Of a stretch of DNA of 64,000 nt, positions 17,978-26,037 are shown one piece after another. Each line of letters starts with the position of its first letter. Within the stretch, counting starts at the first letter, position 1. The position numbers and the translations under genes were made by a program. The notes under the pieces were generated by a model that saw only the letters and a list, made by a program, of their open reading frames with translations, had not been told where the DNA came from and searched no databases. Source of the DNA: Pedobacter cryoconitis (GTDB taxonomy: Bacteria > Bacteroidota > Bacteroidia > Sphingobacteriales > Sphingobacteriaceae); NCBI RefSeq assembly GCF_014207135.1, contig NZ_JACHCC010000004.1:248001-312000 (forward strand). Reading direction: 5' to 3'.

Positions 17978-19138
17978 ATGAAAAATCTATTTCTTATTAT
18001 AACATTTACGGGTTATTCTGTATTAGCACAGACTCAACCAACCAATTGCTTGCCACAAAATGGGAGCGTTGGGATTGGTACACTGAATCCAAATGCAAAA
18101 CTTGAAATAAATGCTACTTCAGGTATTACTCCTCTCAGGGCTGTAGGATCTAATGGTGCTCTGCTGATTGATAACGTAGGTTCGGGAGAATCCTATTATC
18201 AGGCAAATATGTTTCACCAGTTTCAGGGGACTTCCAGTGCGCCTATTTTAACCATGCTTAACACCGGTAATGTCGGAATTGGGACAGTAACCCCAGTGTC
18301 CAAACTAGATCTCAGTGGGATCCTCCATATAGCCTATCCTGGGATTTTAAATTATTCTTCTACCGGTGGTACTTACATAGGCTGGAATAAATCCGGTGGC
18401 GGCGGAGAAGCGAATTTTGTAAACAACATTGCAGGAGGGAATATGGGTGGATTTACATTTGATAAAACAACAGATGGCTCAACTTTTACCAGATTGATGA
18501 CAATCGCTGATAATGGTAATGTCGGAATTGGGACAATAACCCCAGTGTCCAAATTAGATCTCAGTGGGATCCTCCATATAGCCTATCCTGGGATTTTAAA
18601 TTATTCTTCTACTGGCGGTACTTATATAGGCTGGAATAAATCTGGCGGTGGCGGGGAAGCAAATTTTGTAAACAATATTGCAGGTGGGAATACGGGAGGA
18701 TTTGCATTTGATAAAACGACAGATGGCTCTACCTTTACCAGGTTGATGACAATCTCTGATAATGGTAATGTTGGTATAGGAACGAATACACCTGATGCAA
18801 AGCTGGCGGTTAATGGTACTATCCATTCAAGAGAAGTGAAAGTTAACACACAAGGTTGGCCGGATTATGTGTTTAAATCGAACTATGTATTACCTTCATT
18901 GGCCGAAATAAAGACCTATATCAACGAAAACCATCATTTGCCAGAAATGCCAACAGAGCAGGAAGTTGCAAAGGAAGGTATTAAACTGGGTGAGCTAAAT
19001 AAATTACTGGTCAAAAAAATAGAGGAACTCACCTTGTACCTTATTCAGCAAAAAGAAGATGCTGATAAACAGAATAAGATCCTGCAGCAACAGATCAATG
19101 AACTAAAAAAGAGAGATCCAGGCTCTAAAAATAATTAA
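17978..19138 (+). CDS. Secreted tail-fibre-like protein with 83-residue tandem repeat
   Basis: This 386-aa protein has a signal peptide ending near residue 16 (SVLAQ). The middle holds two nearly identical 83-residue units, each starting near NVGIGT-x-TPVSKLDLSG and containing GTYIGWNKSGGGGEANFVNN, then the beginning of a third (NVGIGTNTPDAKLAVNG). The C-terminus has GWPDYVFKSNYVLPSLAEIK, LPEMPTEQEVAKEG and a coiled coil from about residue 335, matching the paralogue at 15106-16011. It is probably an exported fibrous surface protein. No phage genes are present, so a prophage tail role is unlikely. Function unknown. Confidence 0.7.
   Translation: MKNLFLIITFTGYSVLAQTQPTNCLPQNGSVGIGTLNPNAKLEINATSGITPLRAVGSNGALLIDNVGSGESYYQANMFHQFQGTSSAPILTMLNTGNVGIGTVTPVSKLDLSGILHIAYPGILNYSSTGGTYIGWNKSGGGGEANFVNNIAGGNMGGFTFDKTTDGSTFTRLMTIADNGNVGIGTITPVSKLDLSGILHIAYPGILNYSSTGGTYIGWNKSGGGGEANFVNNIAGGNTGGFAFDKTTDGSTFTRLMTISDNGNVGIGTNTPDAKLAVNGTIHSREVKVNTQGWPDYVFKSNYVLPSLAEIKTYINENHHLPEMPTEQEVAKEGIKLGELNKLLVKKIEELTLYLIQQKEDADKQNKILQQQINELKKRDPGSKNN
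18271..18768 (+). repeat. Two 249-bp in-frame tandem repeats
   Basis: Unit 1 (18271-18519) and unit 2 (18520-18768) are exactly 249 bp each (83 codons) and differ at only a small number of mostly third-position sites. The first bases of a third unit follow. The high identity suggests a recent duplication and potential for copy-number change. Confidence 0.9.
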
Positions 19139-19246
19139 CAATTTTTAACAGTGCAGCTTTAATCCTATACTGTTCAGTCAAGTCCAATAAATAGATTTTT
19201 AGAGATAAAAATTGAAATGTTCTTGAGTTAATTAATTTATAAGGTC

Positions 19247-19966
19247 ATGAAAACATTAAGTAAATCTATAGCAAACCTTTCGTTGGCTGGTTTGCTGATT
19301 ATTGGTTCTGTAAGTGTTGCCAGCGCACAGCGTGGTGGATTTCGAGGAGGTTTCAGTCATGTCAGTTACAGAGGTGGTGCTGGCTTTTATGGCGGGTCTT
19401 CACTACGAACAGGTACTGTATTTGGTTTTCGTGGTTTTTATCAACCATATATTTACGCTAATGTCGGCTTGTGGATTGACGCCCTGCCTTTTGGTTATTA
19501 TCCATTTTACTGGGGACTTGATCCTTATTATTACTATAATGGAGTATTTTATCAGCCAGGTGTTAATGATGGCTATCAGGTGGCAACTCCACCTGTAGGT
19601 GCCGAGTTACCTTCCATACCTGCGAAAGCAAGTCAGGTTGTTATAGACGGAGAACAGTATTTTGAATACAATGGTGTTTATTATACTCAGATCACTAAAG
19701 ATAATGGAACAACCGCTTATTTGGTTGCCGGAAAAAATGGTGTTCTGAATACCGGCCAGGATGACGCTGTCTATCATCAAAACCCTGTAGTTGGTGATGT
19801 AGCTGATCAATTACCTGAGAACAGCCACAAAGTGACCAGCAATGGTAAAAAGTATTGGGTTACACCTACAGGTGTTTACCTGGAAAAAGTTAAAATGGAT
19901 GATAAAACTGTTTATCGGGTTTCAAGCGTTCCAAGTGCTGCTGACACCCCCCATAACAGTTTATAA
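19247..19966 (+). CDS. DUF6515-family exported protein
   Basis: This 239-aa protein has a signal peptide ending at SVASAQ (about residue 27), then an Arg/Gly-rich stretch (RGGFRGGFSHVSYRGG), then aromatic segments such as GYYPFYWGLDPYYYYNGVFY. The second half has two repeats of the type YFEYNGVYYTQI and YWVTPTGVYLEKV. This layout fits the uncharacterised DUF6515 family of Bacteroidetes. The Gly/Tyr-rich N-terminal half suggests an envelope protein; function unknown. It ends inside a strong bidirectional terminator. Confidence 0.65.
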   Translation: MKTLSKSIANLSLAGLLIIGSVSVASAQRGGFRGGFSHVSYRGGAGFYGGSSLRTGTVFGFRGFYQPYIYANVGLWIDALPFGYYPFYWGLDPYYYYNGVFYQPGVNDGYQVATPPVGAELPSIPAKASQVVIDGEQYFEYNGVYYTQITKDNGTTAYLVAGKNGVLNTGQDDAVYHQNPVVGDVADQLPENSHKVTSNGKKYWVTPTGVYLEKVKMDDKTVYRVSSVPSAADTPHNSL

Positions 19967-20005
19967 ATATTAAAAAGGCCACTTTATGTGGCCTTTTTAA
20001 TATTT
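19965..20005. terminator. Bidirectional terminator
   Basis: A perfect 18-bp stem (19965-19982 with 19988-20005) and a 5-base loop separate the convergent DUF6515 and DUF3347 genes. Runs of A and T inside the stem support termination in both directions. The left arm overlaps the stop codon of the DUF6515 gene. Confidence 0.92.
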
Positions 20006-20012
20006 ACGAGTT

Positions 20013-20513
20013 TTATTTTTTCGCTATTGATAAAGTCTCGGTGACTTTGCTACAACCAGCCATCCCCATATAAGGATCTTTACCTTTGTCTGATTCACTT
20101 AAAAAGTAACGTTTGGTCATGGTACAATACTGACGATACAGTATGTTATTGTTAACTTTCAGCTTTTTGAGTAATGTGTAAAGGTTATTCGACAGATTGG
20201 CAAAGTGTTCGCGCTGATGATCAATTTTATTGACTTCGCTGATATGTCTGCTATCAAATTCCAACTTAGGCAACAAGACAGCTTCATCGGTTGTAAGATC
20301 TGCTTTAGGGACAGTGCCAATAGAAGCCAGCAATATTTTTGCTTTGCCCTCTGCAACAGTTCCATTACCGCTGATCAGCGCATCCTTTAAAGCCAGGTAA
20401 TTAGTAATTACTGTGTTAACAGGCCCGCTTATTGCTTTGTTCTGAGCGTTAATATTCATGGTGAACAGCAGTACAGTTAAAATGCTTAAAGCAGTTGTTT
20501 TTAAAGTTCTCAT
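20013..20513 (-). CDS. DUF3347 domain exported protein, possible metal binder
   Basis: This 166-aa protein has a signal peptide ending near residue 23 (MNINAQ). The body fits DUF3347: a helical N-terminal half (VNTVITNYLALKDALISGNG) and a C-terminal YCTMTKRYFLSESDKGKDPY followed by MGMAGCSKVTETL. The Cys-x-Met and Met...Cys arrangement is the family's conserved C-terminal signature, and the domain often occurs with CusB-type adaptors and copper proteins in Bacteroidetes, so periplasmic copper binding is plausible but inferred. It lies 69 bases downstream of the TonB receptor on the same strand. Confidence 0.75.
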   Translation of the reverse strand: MRTLKTTALSILTVLLFTMNINAQNKAISGPVNTVITNYLALKDALISGNGTVAEGKAKILLASIGTVPKADLTTDEAVLLPKLEFDSRHISEVNKIDHQREHFANLSNNLYTLLKKLKVNNNILYRQYCTMTKRYFLSESDKGKDPYMGMAGCSKVTETLSIAKK

Positions 20514-20582
20514 GTGTTGATTAATTATGGTTTCTAATTTAATTATTCTGATGTCGGAAACGCTGGCTTAATGACAATTTTT

Positions 20583-22940
20583 CTATTTCCTAAAGTTATA
20601 CTTCAGTGTCAGGCCTCCATAAAAATTAATACCTGGTGCCGGATTATAAAATGTCGCCGGGTTGCTGGAGGCGTCCGCATTAAAGTTGATCCAGGAAGAA
20701 TATTTGGTGTTCAGCAGGTTATTGCCCCCACCGAATACATCCAGGCTGAACTGGTTCAGCGGGATACGGTAACCGATTTTTCCAGCCAGTAAAGTATATG
20801 CTTTTTGAAAATGTGTATTACTGTCATTGATCGGTGTACGGCCTATATAGTTCAGTACAGTGTTAAAATAGATTCCAGCTTTGGTTTCCAGATCAATTCC
20901 TGCATTAAACATATCAGGAGATACACCGGTAACTTTTTTACCACTGTTATCAGTCTTGACAATGGCATTGGTCGTACTGTTAAAAGATTCCTCAATATAG
21001 TTTTTAAACTTATAATCACTGTGGGTATAAGTGACCCATGGTTTTAACAAACTGATAGTCTGGTTCGGATCATGAACCAAAAGATAGTTCAGAGACAGTT
21101 CCAGTCCTTTCTGATCCGTAGCTCCCGCGTTGCGATAATTTGAACGGCCATTGGCCAGGTAATATGGCAGGATGGCATTCGTCAGATTCATCTGGTACAC
21201 AGACGCATCAAAATTCAGCGCATCATTGAGTATTGTGCCGCGGAAGCCCAGCTCGTAATTGATCCCTTTCTCGGCTTTCAGGTCTTTGTTAAAACTGCCG
21301 TCACCATTATTAATTTCCGAAAGTGAAGGAGGAGAAAAGCCATAGCTGACACTCGCATGGGCAGCTACATTATGATTAAATGTTTTAACGAGAGCCACTC
21401 TTGGTGACACTGTCGATGAAAAATTCTGTATGCCGGAATAATTATTATGCGTAGCGCTTTGCGGCACCAGGTCAGTTACATTATAGGACAGGCTATTGAT
21501 ACTGCTTCCAAGGGTCAACAGGAAATGAGCAGGTAAGTCGAATTCGGCCTGCGCAAATAAGATATTAGATTTTGAAGTAATCTGGTTACTGCTTTGCAAG
21601 GCCCCCGTTTCAGCTGGTGTTCCCGGGCTGTCATTGACGATATTATACGTTCCATTTAATAAATTCTCGATCTGAAGCTCATCACCAATCGTAAAGCGGC
21701 TTTTGATCTCTCCTAACTGAGGGGCAAAGGTAAACTTTGTTCTGCCGCCATAACCGCCTGTGGATTGTTTCAGATAACCATTATAGTAAATACTCTGACC
21801 ATAAGGATGACTGAGTGTTTGTGAATTAGTATAAATACTGGTTGTATTGCTGAACAAGTCGTTGAATTTATAATCCTGGGCAATCCCCGCCAGTGTGTAA
21901 GTATACTTAGCTACCCCAGTCTTATTATCAATACAGAACTGGACAGCCTTTTTAGGTGTATTCATTGCCCAGGTACTATCTACACTACCCGCAATGCCAA
22001 AGTTCCCCTCATCATGATTGGCTATTACCGTTATCGTTCTTTTTGGGCTGACATAGAACTGTCCGAAAAGATTGATCGCATCTTTGTTGCTCCATTCATT
22101 CTGGCGGTAACCATCATAGGTCTGGTGCACATAATTAGCAGAAAGGCTAAAATTGTCACTATTGGTCTTGTAAGTCACACTCGAGCGGGCCAGACCAAAG
22201 GAACCACCAGTAAAACCTGCAGCCAGGCTGTTCTCATCAAATTTTGGTTTATCATTCTTCAGTAATACAACACCGCCTGTACCTGCGCCATAGATACTTC
22301 CTGCCGGGCCTTTGATAATCTCGATGGTACCGATCTGTCCAGGATCAAAACTCAGGGAATGCGAAGCAGAGTTATCTGGTGAAGTCAGCGGAATATCGTT
22401 CCAGTAAACCTTGATGTTTCGTAACCCATAAGGATCACGGAGGGCACTGCCACGTAATGAAATCTTAAAGTCGCCTGGTGCTTCTTCTTCCATTTTTACA
22501 CCAGGAACAGTGTTTAGTATAGGTAGGAGGTCACTTTGACTATTGCGGTGCATATCCCTGGCTGTGATCAGCGCTACTGCACCTGCTGTTTCAATCAGCT
22601 TACGGTTACTTTCATAACCCGTTACAGTGACTGTGTTCAGATTGTTCGATGAGGTGGCCAGCTGCACATTGATAAATCGCGTGGGGTTGGAAACTTTAAT
22701 TGTTCTGGTTTCATAACCTATAAAGTAGATTGTGATGGCAGTAACCGGGCTTTCTGATTTCAATTCAAAACCCCCATTCCCATTGCTTTGTGTAGAAATT
22801 GTCGTGCCGTTTAATGTAATTGTCGCGCCCGGAATGCCCGCGCCGGTTTCCTGGTCGGTGATTTTGCCTTTCAGCGCTTGCTGAGCAAAAACAGTGAATG
22901 CCGCCAGTAAGAAATATAGCGTAATAGAAATTTTTTTCAT
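20583..22940 (-). CDS. TonB-dependent receptor, metal or siderophore type
   Basis: This 785-aa outer-membrane receptor has a signal peptide ending at TVFAQ, a CarboxypepD-like domain at about residues 20-100 (GAGIPGATITLNG), a plug from about 110 (IETAGAVALITARDM, IEIIKGPAGSIYGAGTGGVV) and a 22-strand-type barrel ending in LKYNFRK. It is shorter than SusC proteins and has no SusD partner, so it more likely moves a metal chelate or cofactor. I chose the ATG at 22940 (MKKISITLYFLL); an upstream ATG at 22958 would place codons into an inverted repeat. Two Cys/His small proteins lie upstream and a DUF3347 protein downstream, all on the same strand, which points to metal handling. Confidence 0.85.
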   Translation of the reverse strand: MKKISITLYFLLAAFTVFAQQALKGKITDQETGAGIPGATITLNGTTISTQSNGNGGFELKSESPVTAITIYFIGYETRTIKVSNPTRFINVQLATSSNNLNTVTVTGYESNRKLIETAGAVALITARDMHRNSQSDLLPILNTVPGVKMEEEAPGDFKISLRGSALRDPYGLRNIKVYWNDIPLTSPDNSASHSLSFDPGQIGTIEIIKGPAGSIYGAGTGGVVLLKNDKPKFDENSLAAGFTGGSFGLARSSVTYKTNSDNFSLSANYVHQTYDGYRQNEWSNKDAINLFGQFYVSPKRTITVIANHDEGNFGIAGSVDSTWAMNTPKKAVQFCIDNKTGVAKYTYTLAGIAQDYKFNDLFSNTTSIYTNSQTLSHPYGQSIYYNGYLKQSTGGYGGRTKFTFAPQLGEIKSRFTIGDELQIENLLNGTYNIVNDSPGTPAETGALQSSNQITSKSNILFAQAEFDLPAHFLLTLGSSINSLSYNVTDLVPQSATHNNYSGIQNFSSTVSPRVALVKTFNHNVAAHASVSYGFSPPSLSEINNGDGSFNKDLKAEKGINYELGFRGTILNDALNFDASVYQMNLTNAILPYYLANGRSNYRNAGATDQKGLELSLNYLLVHDPNQTISLLKPWVTYTHSDYKFKNYIEESFNSTTNAIVKTDNSGKKVTGVSPDMFNAGIDLETKAGIYFNTVLNYIGRTPINDSNTHFQKAYTLLAGKIGYRIPLNQFSLDVFGGGNNLLNTKYSSWINFNADASSNPATFYNPAPGINFYGGLTLKYNFRK

Positions 22941-22952
22941 GTAAATACCTTG

Positions 22953-22978
22953 TTTCACTGATCCATAAATCAGTGAAA
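22953..22978 (-). promoter_or_regulatory. Perfect inverted repeat in the leader of the TonB receptor
   Basis: TTTCACTGAT and ATCAGTGAAA form a perfect 10-bp inverted repeat around a 6-base centre, 12-37 bases before the receptor ATG. There is no T run after it on the minus strand, so a simple terminator is unlikely. An operator or an RNA hairpin affecting translation are both possible. Confidence 0.6.
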
Positions 22979-23040
22979 AATGATCATTAATAAGTAATTG
23001 AATGAGATTGCCTGCGTATTTCAGGCAAATAGAAACTGCA

Positions 23041-23427
23041 TTAAATCAATAACCGGGGTGGTTTAAAAATTGCCCCCTTACAGCGGCTCGAATACCGGAC
23101 CATATCAGTGGGGAATTTGTTCTTCAGCTTAGGGGCTGATACCGGGGGAAGAAAAGTTAACCCGATATGTTCCTGAAAAAATGAGACTACAAGACGGTTG
23201 AAACGATCTTTGTTGTTTTGTTTTTTTTCATTTTCTTCGGCCTGCCTGATCTTCTTCATCAAGTAACATTTTCCATTACAATGCAAATAAGGTTTCGCCT
23301 TATTCTCACAGAGGTTGGCTGCGATATAGTTTCTGTTGAGCTCAAATCCCATGCAGGTGAAAAACCTTGATAAGTTTATACTTATCAAGGCCAGCAAAAG
23401 CAGGTACGTCACGAAGCGGTTGAACAT
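23041..23427 (-). CDS. Small Cys/His-motif envelope protein, copy 1
   Basis: This 128-aa protein has an N-terminal hydrophobic helix (about residues 5-24) that could be a signal anchor or signal peptide. It then has GFELN at 27-31 and a motif of Cys40, His49, Cys50 and Cys54 in the form C-x8-HC-x-G-x-C-YLMKK, a charged helix (QAEENEKKQ), SFFQE, LTFLPP and a C-terminal IFKPP. It aligns without gaps over its whole length with the neighbouring 128-aa protein. The clustered Cys and His suggest metal or redox chemistry in the envelope. I do not know a named family. It starts 100 bases upstream of the TonB receptor on the same strand. Confidence 0.75.
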   Translation of the reverse strand: MFNRFVTYLLLLALISINLSRFFTCMGFELNRNYIAANLCENKAKPYLHCNGKCYLMKKIRQAEENEKKQNNKDRFNRLVVSFFQEHIGLTFLPPVSAPKLKNKFPTDMVRYSSRCKGAIFKPPRLLI

Positions 23428-23557
23428 TTAAAATTTTATACAGACTCTAAGTTTTGGTAATCAGATACGAAGACGCATCCATATACCGGAATACAGGTTT
23501 TTGACCGGGCCATAGTCCGGCTTGAGCTAATCATAATTAGCCTGGAAATAAGAAAAT

Positions 23558-23944
23558 TTAAGCGATCTGTTTGGGCGGTTGGAAGATCGTTCCGGTATAG
23601 CGGTGAATATATTGTGATTGATATGCAGGAAAGGATCCTTTATTGTTTTCTAAAATCACAGGAGAAATAAAAGTTAAGCAGAAAGGCTCCTGGAAAAATG
23701 AGATGTTCAAATGACTGAGATTGTTTCTTGTAGCCTGTTTCTTCTCGTGTTCTTCAGCTTGTTTCATCTTTTTCATCAGGTAGCAATGACCATCACAATG
23801 CATCCAGGGACGGTTTTTGTTTACACAAAGATTTTCAGCGATGTATTTTTGATTGAGTTCAAATCCGGCAAAGACAAAACAGCGCGAAAAATTCGCTAAA
23901 AGCGTGATCAGAATCAAACTAAATATGGTGGCCCGGCGAAACAT
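23558..23944 (-). CDS. Small Cys/His-motif envelope protein, copy 2
   Basis: This 128-aa paralogue of the gene at 23041-23427 shares GFELN, YIA-x-NLC, P-x2-HC-x-G-x-CYLMKK, QAEE-x-EKKQ, SFFQE, LTF, FP and the final IF-x-PP. The four putative ligand residues (Cys40, His49, Cys50, Cys54) are all kept, while the surrounding residues vary, which argues that they are functional. The N-terminal hydrophobic segment is also kept. It is first in the co-directional set; 130 bases separate it from copy 1. It diverges from the sensor kinase at 24028. Confidence 0.75.
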   Translation of the reverse strand: MFRRATIFSLILITLLANFSRCFVFAGFELNQKYIAENLCVNKNRPWMHCDGHCYLMKKMKQAEEHEKKQATRNNLSHLNISFFQEPFCLTFISPVILENNKGSFPAYQSQYIHRYTGTIFQPPKQIA

Positions 23945-24027
23945 CGCGGTAAAATTAAACTATTGAACCGGCATAGATTCAACATTTTTAATTATTTTTA
24001 TTCAGGGTTTAATCCTTTTGATTTATA

Positions 24028-26025
24028 ATGAGTAAAAAAGCCGGTCTAATGACCAGTGACGAGTTGTTGGAAGTTCTGTCCCTGTCTAAGCATGCAACTG
24101 CGATATATAAGAATGCTGATATTATTATACAATCAGCAAATGACGCAATGATTGCCTTTTGGGGTAAAGATCGTAGTATTATCGGTCTGTCTTTAGAGAA
24201 GGCCGTACCCGAATTAAAAGGACAGCCATTTATTAGTTTATTAAAAGAAGTCTGGCATAGCGGGAGAACTTATCATGCAAAGGATACACTATCAACACTC
24301 AGAGTTGATGGTAAATTGCAGGATTTCTATTTCGATTTTGAATACCGGGCTATTCTGGATGAAAGTGGAAAGACCCGTTGTATCCTGCATACGGCAACAG
24401 ATGTTACTGCGCAGGTAAAGGCAAGTATACAGCTGAAGGAACTGAAAAGGGCGGAGAAGGTATTGTCTGATGAACTTGCTGAGTCTAATGAAGAACTATC
24501 TGCTATTAATGAAGAATTAAGAAGCACCAGTGATGAGGTTAGAAAGTCTTATGATCAGTTAGCTTTGCTCCATAACCAGTTAATTATCGCTGAGCATACA
24601 TCACGTCTGCTGTTAGATAGTGCACCCGTTGCGGTTGGCGTCTTAGCATGTAATCGCTATCTTATTGAATCGGTTAATGATAAACTCATGCAGCTCTGGG
24701 GAGTTGGGCATGATGTCATAGGGAAACCCATAGATCAGGTATTAGGGGGCGAAGAGGCTACTTTATTAATTAAACTGGTGGATCAGATCAAAATAAGTGG
24801 CCAGCCTGTTTACAGCAATGATGTGAAGCGGTTAACAGAAGACCTGGGGTTCCGTAAAACACTTTACCATAATTATATATTTTTCCCGGTAAAAAACGAC
24901 AAAGAAGAAACGATCAGCGTAATGATTGTTGCAAATAATGTTACTGAGCAGATGATTACCAGATTGGAGCTGCAAAGAGTGGAAACCAAAATGCGCATGG
25001 CTGTAGAAGCAGCGAATATTGGTACCTGGAATATAGCACCCAAAACGATGACATTGGTATACAATCCTACATTAGCCAAGTTGTTTGGTTATGAAGGTGT
25101 CGAACCGATGACCTTTGACCAGGCCATTGGACAGGTTACGGAAGATTACAGGGAGCGGATACAAGAAGAGATTAATCAGGCCATTAGTACCGGTGGAGAT
25201 TACGATATTACTTATTCCCAGAGGCGGTTTAATGACGGCGAAATTGTCTGGATGAGATCCATGGGTAAAATAACCCAGGACAGTAGCGGTGACTATTCCC
25301 TGTTTTCTGGACTGGTCATGGATATTACCGAGCAGAAAAAAGACGAACATCGCAAAAATGACTTTATTGGTATGGTTAGCCACGAACTCAAGACCCCGCT
25401 TACTTCTTTGAGTGCTTATGTACAGATTTTGCATGGTAAGGCTGAAAAATCCGGCGACACATTCGCCGCCAGTGCACTACATAAAGCTGGAATTCAGGTT
25501 AAAAAGATGGGCAGCCTGATCAATGGATTTTTAAATGTATCCAGACTGGAGGCAGGTAAAATACTCCTGGTTAAAGATGAATTTGAACTGGATACCTTAA
25601 TTAAAGAGAGTATTGAAGAATTTCAACTGTTGTCTCCCGAGCAGCCTATTACATTCGAACCCTGTCCGCAGATTATGATTTCTGCTGACCGCGATAAAAT
25701 AGGTAATGTGATCAATAATTTAGTTTCCAATGCGATTAAGTATTCGCCGAAAGAAAAGGAAATCAAAATTACCTGTACAGTAACAGGAGGTACTGTTGAG
25801 GTTGTCGTGGAAGATCAGGGTATGGGAATCAAGTTACAAGACCTGCCAAATTTGTTTGAACGGTATTACCGGGTAGAAAGTGAGCAGACCCATGCAATAT
25901 CCGGCTTTGGTATCGGACTTTACTTAAGTGCCGAGATTATACAGCGTCATGGTGGGCAAATTCGGGTAGAGAGTCAGTACGGAAGCGGATCTAAATTCAT
26001 ATTTAATCTACCCACAGGTAATTAA
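24028..26025 (+). CDS. PAS-domain sensor histidine kinase
   Basis: This 665-aa signalling kinase has no obvious transmembrane segment, so it is probably cytoplasmic. PAS domains are at about residues 15-130, 190-310 and 325-440; a coiled coil (about 140-185, rich in Glu and Leu, SNEELSAINEELRSTSDEV) joins the first two. The phospho-acceptor is His452 in MVSHELKTPLTS. The HATPase domain has NVINNLVSNAIKYSP (N box), VVEDQGMGI (G1) and GFGIGLYLSAEI (G2). No response regulator is adjacent, so its partner and signal are unknown. Confidence 0.9.
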   Translation: MSKKAGLMTSDELLEVLSLSKHATAIYKNADIIIQSANDAMIAFWGKDRSIIGLSLEKAVPELKGQPFISLLKEVWHSGRTYHAKDTLSTLRVDGKLQDFYFDFEYRAILDESGKTRCILHTATDVTAQVKASIQLKELKRAEKVLSDELAESNEELSAINEELRSTSDEVRKSYDQLALLHNQLIIAEHTSRLLLDSAPVAVGVLACNRYLIESVNDKLMQLWGVGHDVIGKPIDQVLGGEEATLLIKLVDQIKISGQPVYSNDVKRLTEDLGFRKTLYHNYIFFPVKNDKEETISVMIVANNVTEQMITRLELQRVETKMRMAVEAANIGTWNIAPKTMTLVYNPTLAKLFGYEGVEPMTFDQAIGQVTEDYRERIQEEINQAISTGGDYDITYSQRRFNDGEIVWMRSMGKITQDSSGDYSLFSGLVMDITEQKKDEHRKNDFIGMVSHELKTPLTSLSAYVQILHGKAEKSGDTFAASALHKAGIQVKKMGSLINGFLNVSRLEAGKILLVKDEFELDTLIKESIEEFQLLSPEQPITFEPCPQIMISADRDKIGNVINNLVSNAIKYSPKEKEIKITCTVTGGTVEVVVEDQGMGIKLQDLPNLFERYYRVESEQTHAISGFGIGLYLSAEIIQRHGGQIRVESQYGSGSKFIFNLPTGN

Positions 26026-26037
26026 AATTAATATAGT

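Noticed and set aside
18271..18768. CRISPR-like or satellite array
   Set aside because: The 249-bp units are in-frame coding repeats without spacers.
15106..19138. Prophage remnant
   Set aside because: The fibre-like proteins have signal peptides, and no capsid, terminase, portal, integrase or lysis cassette is present.
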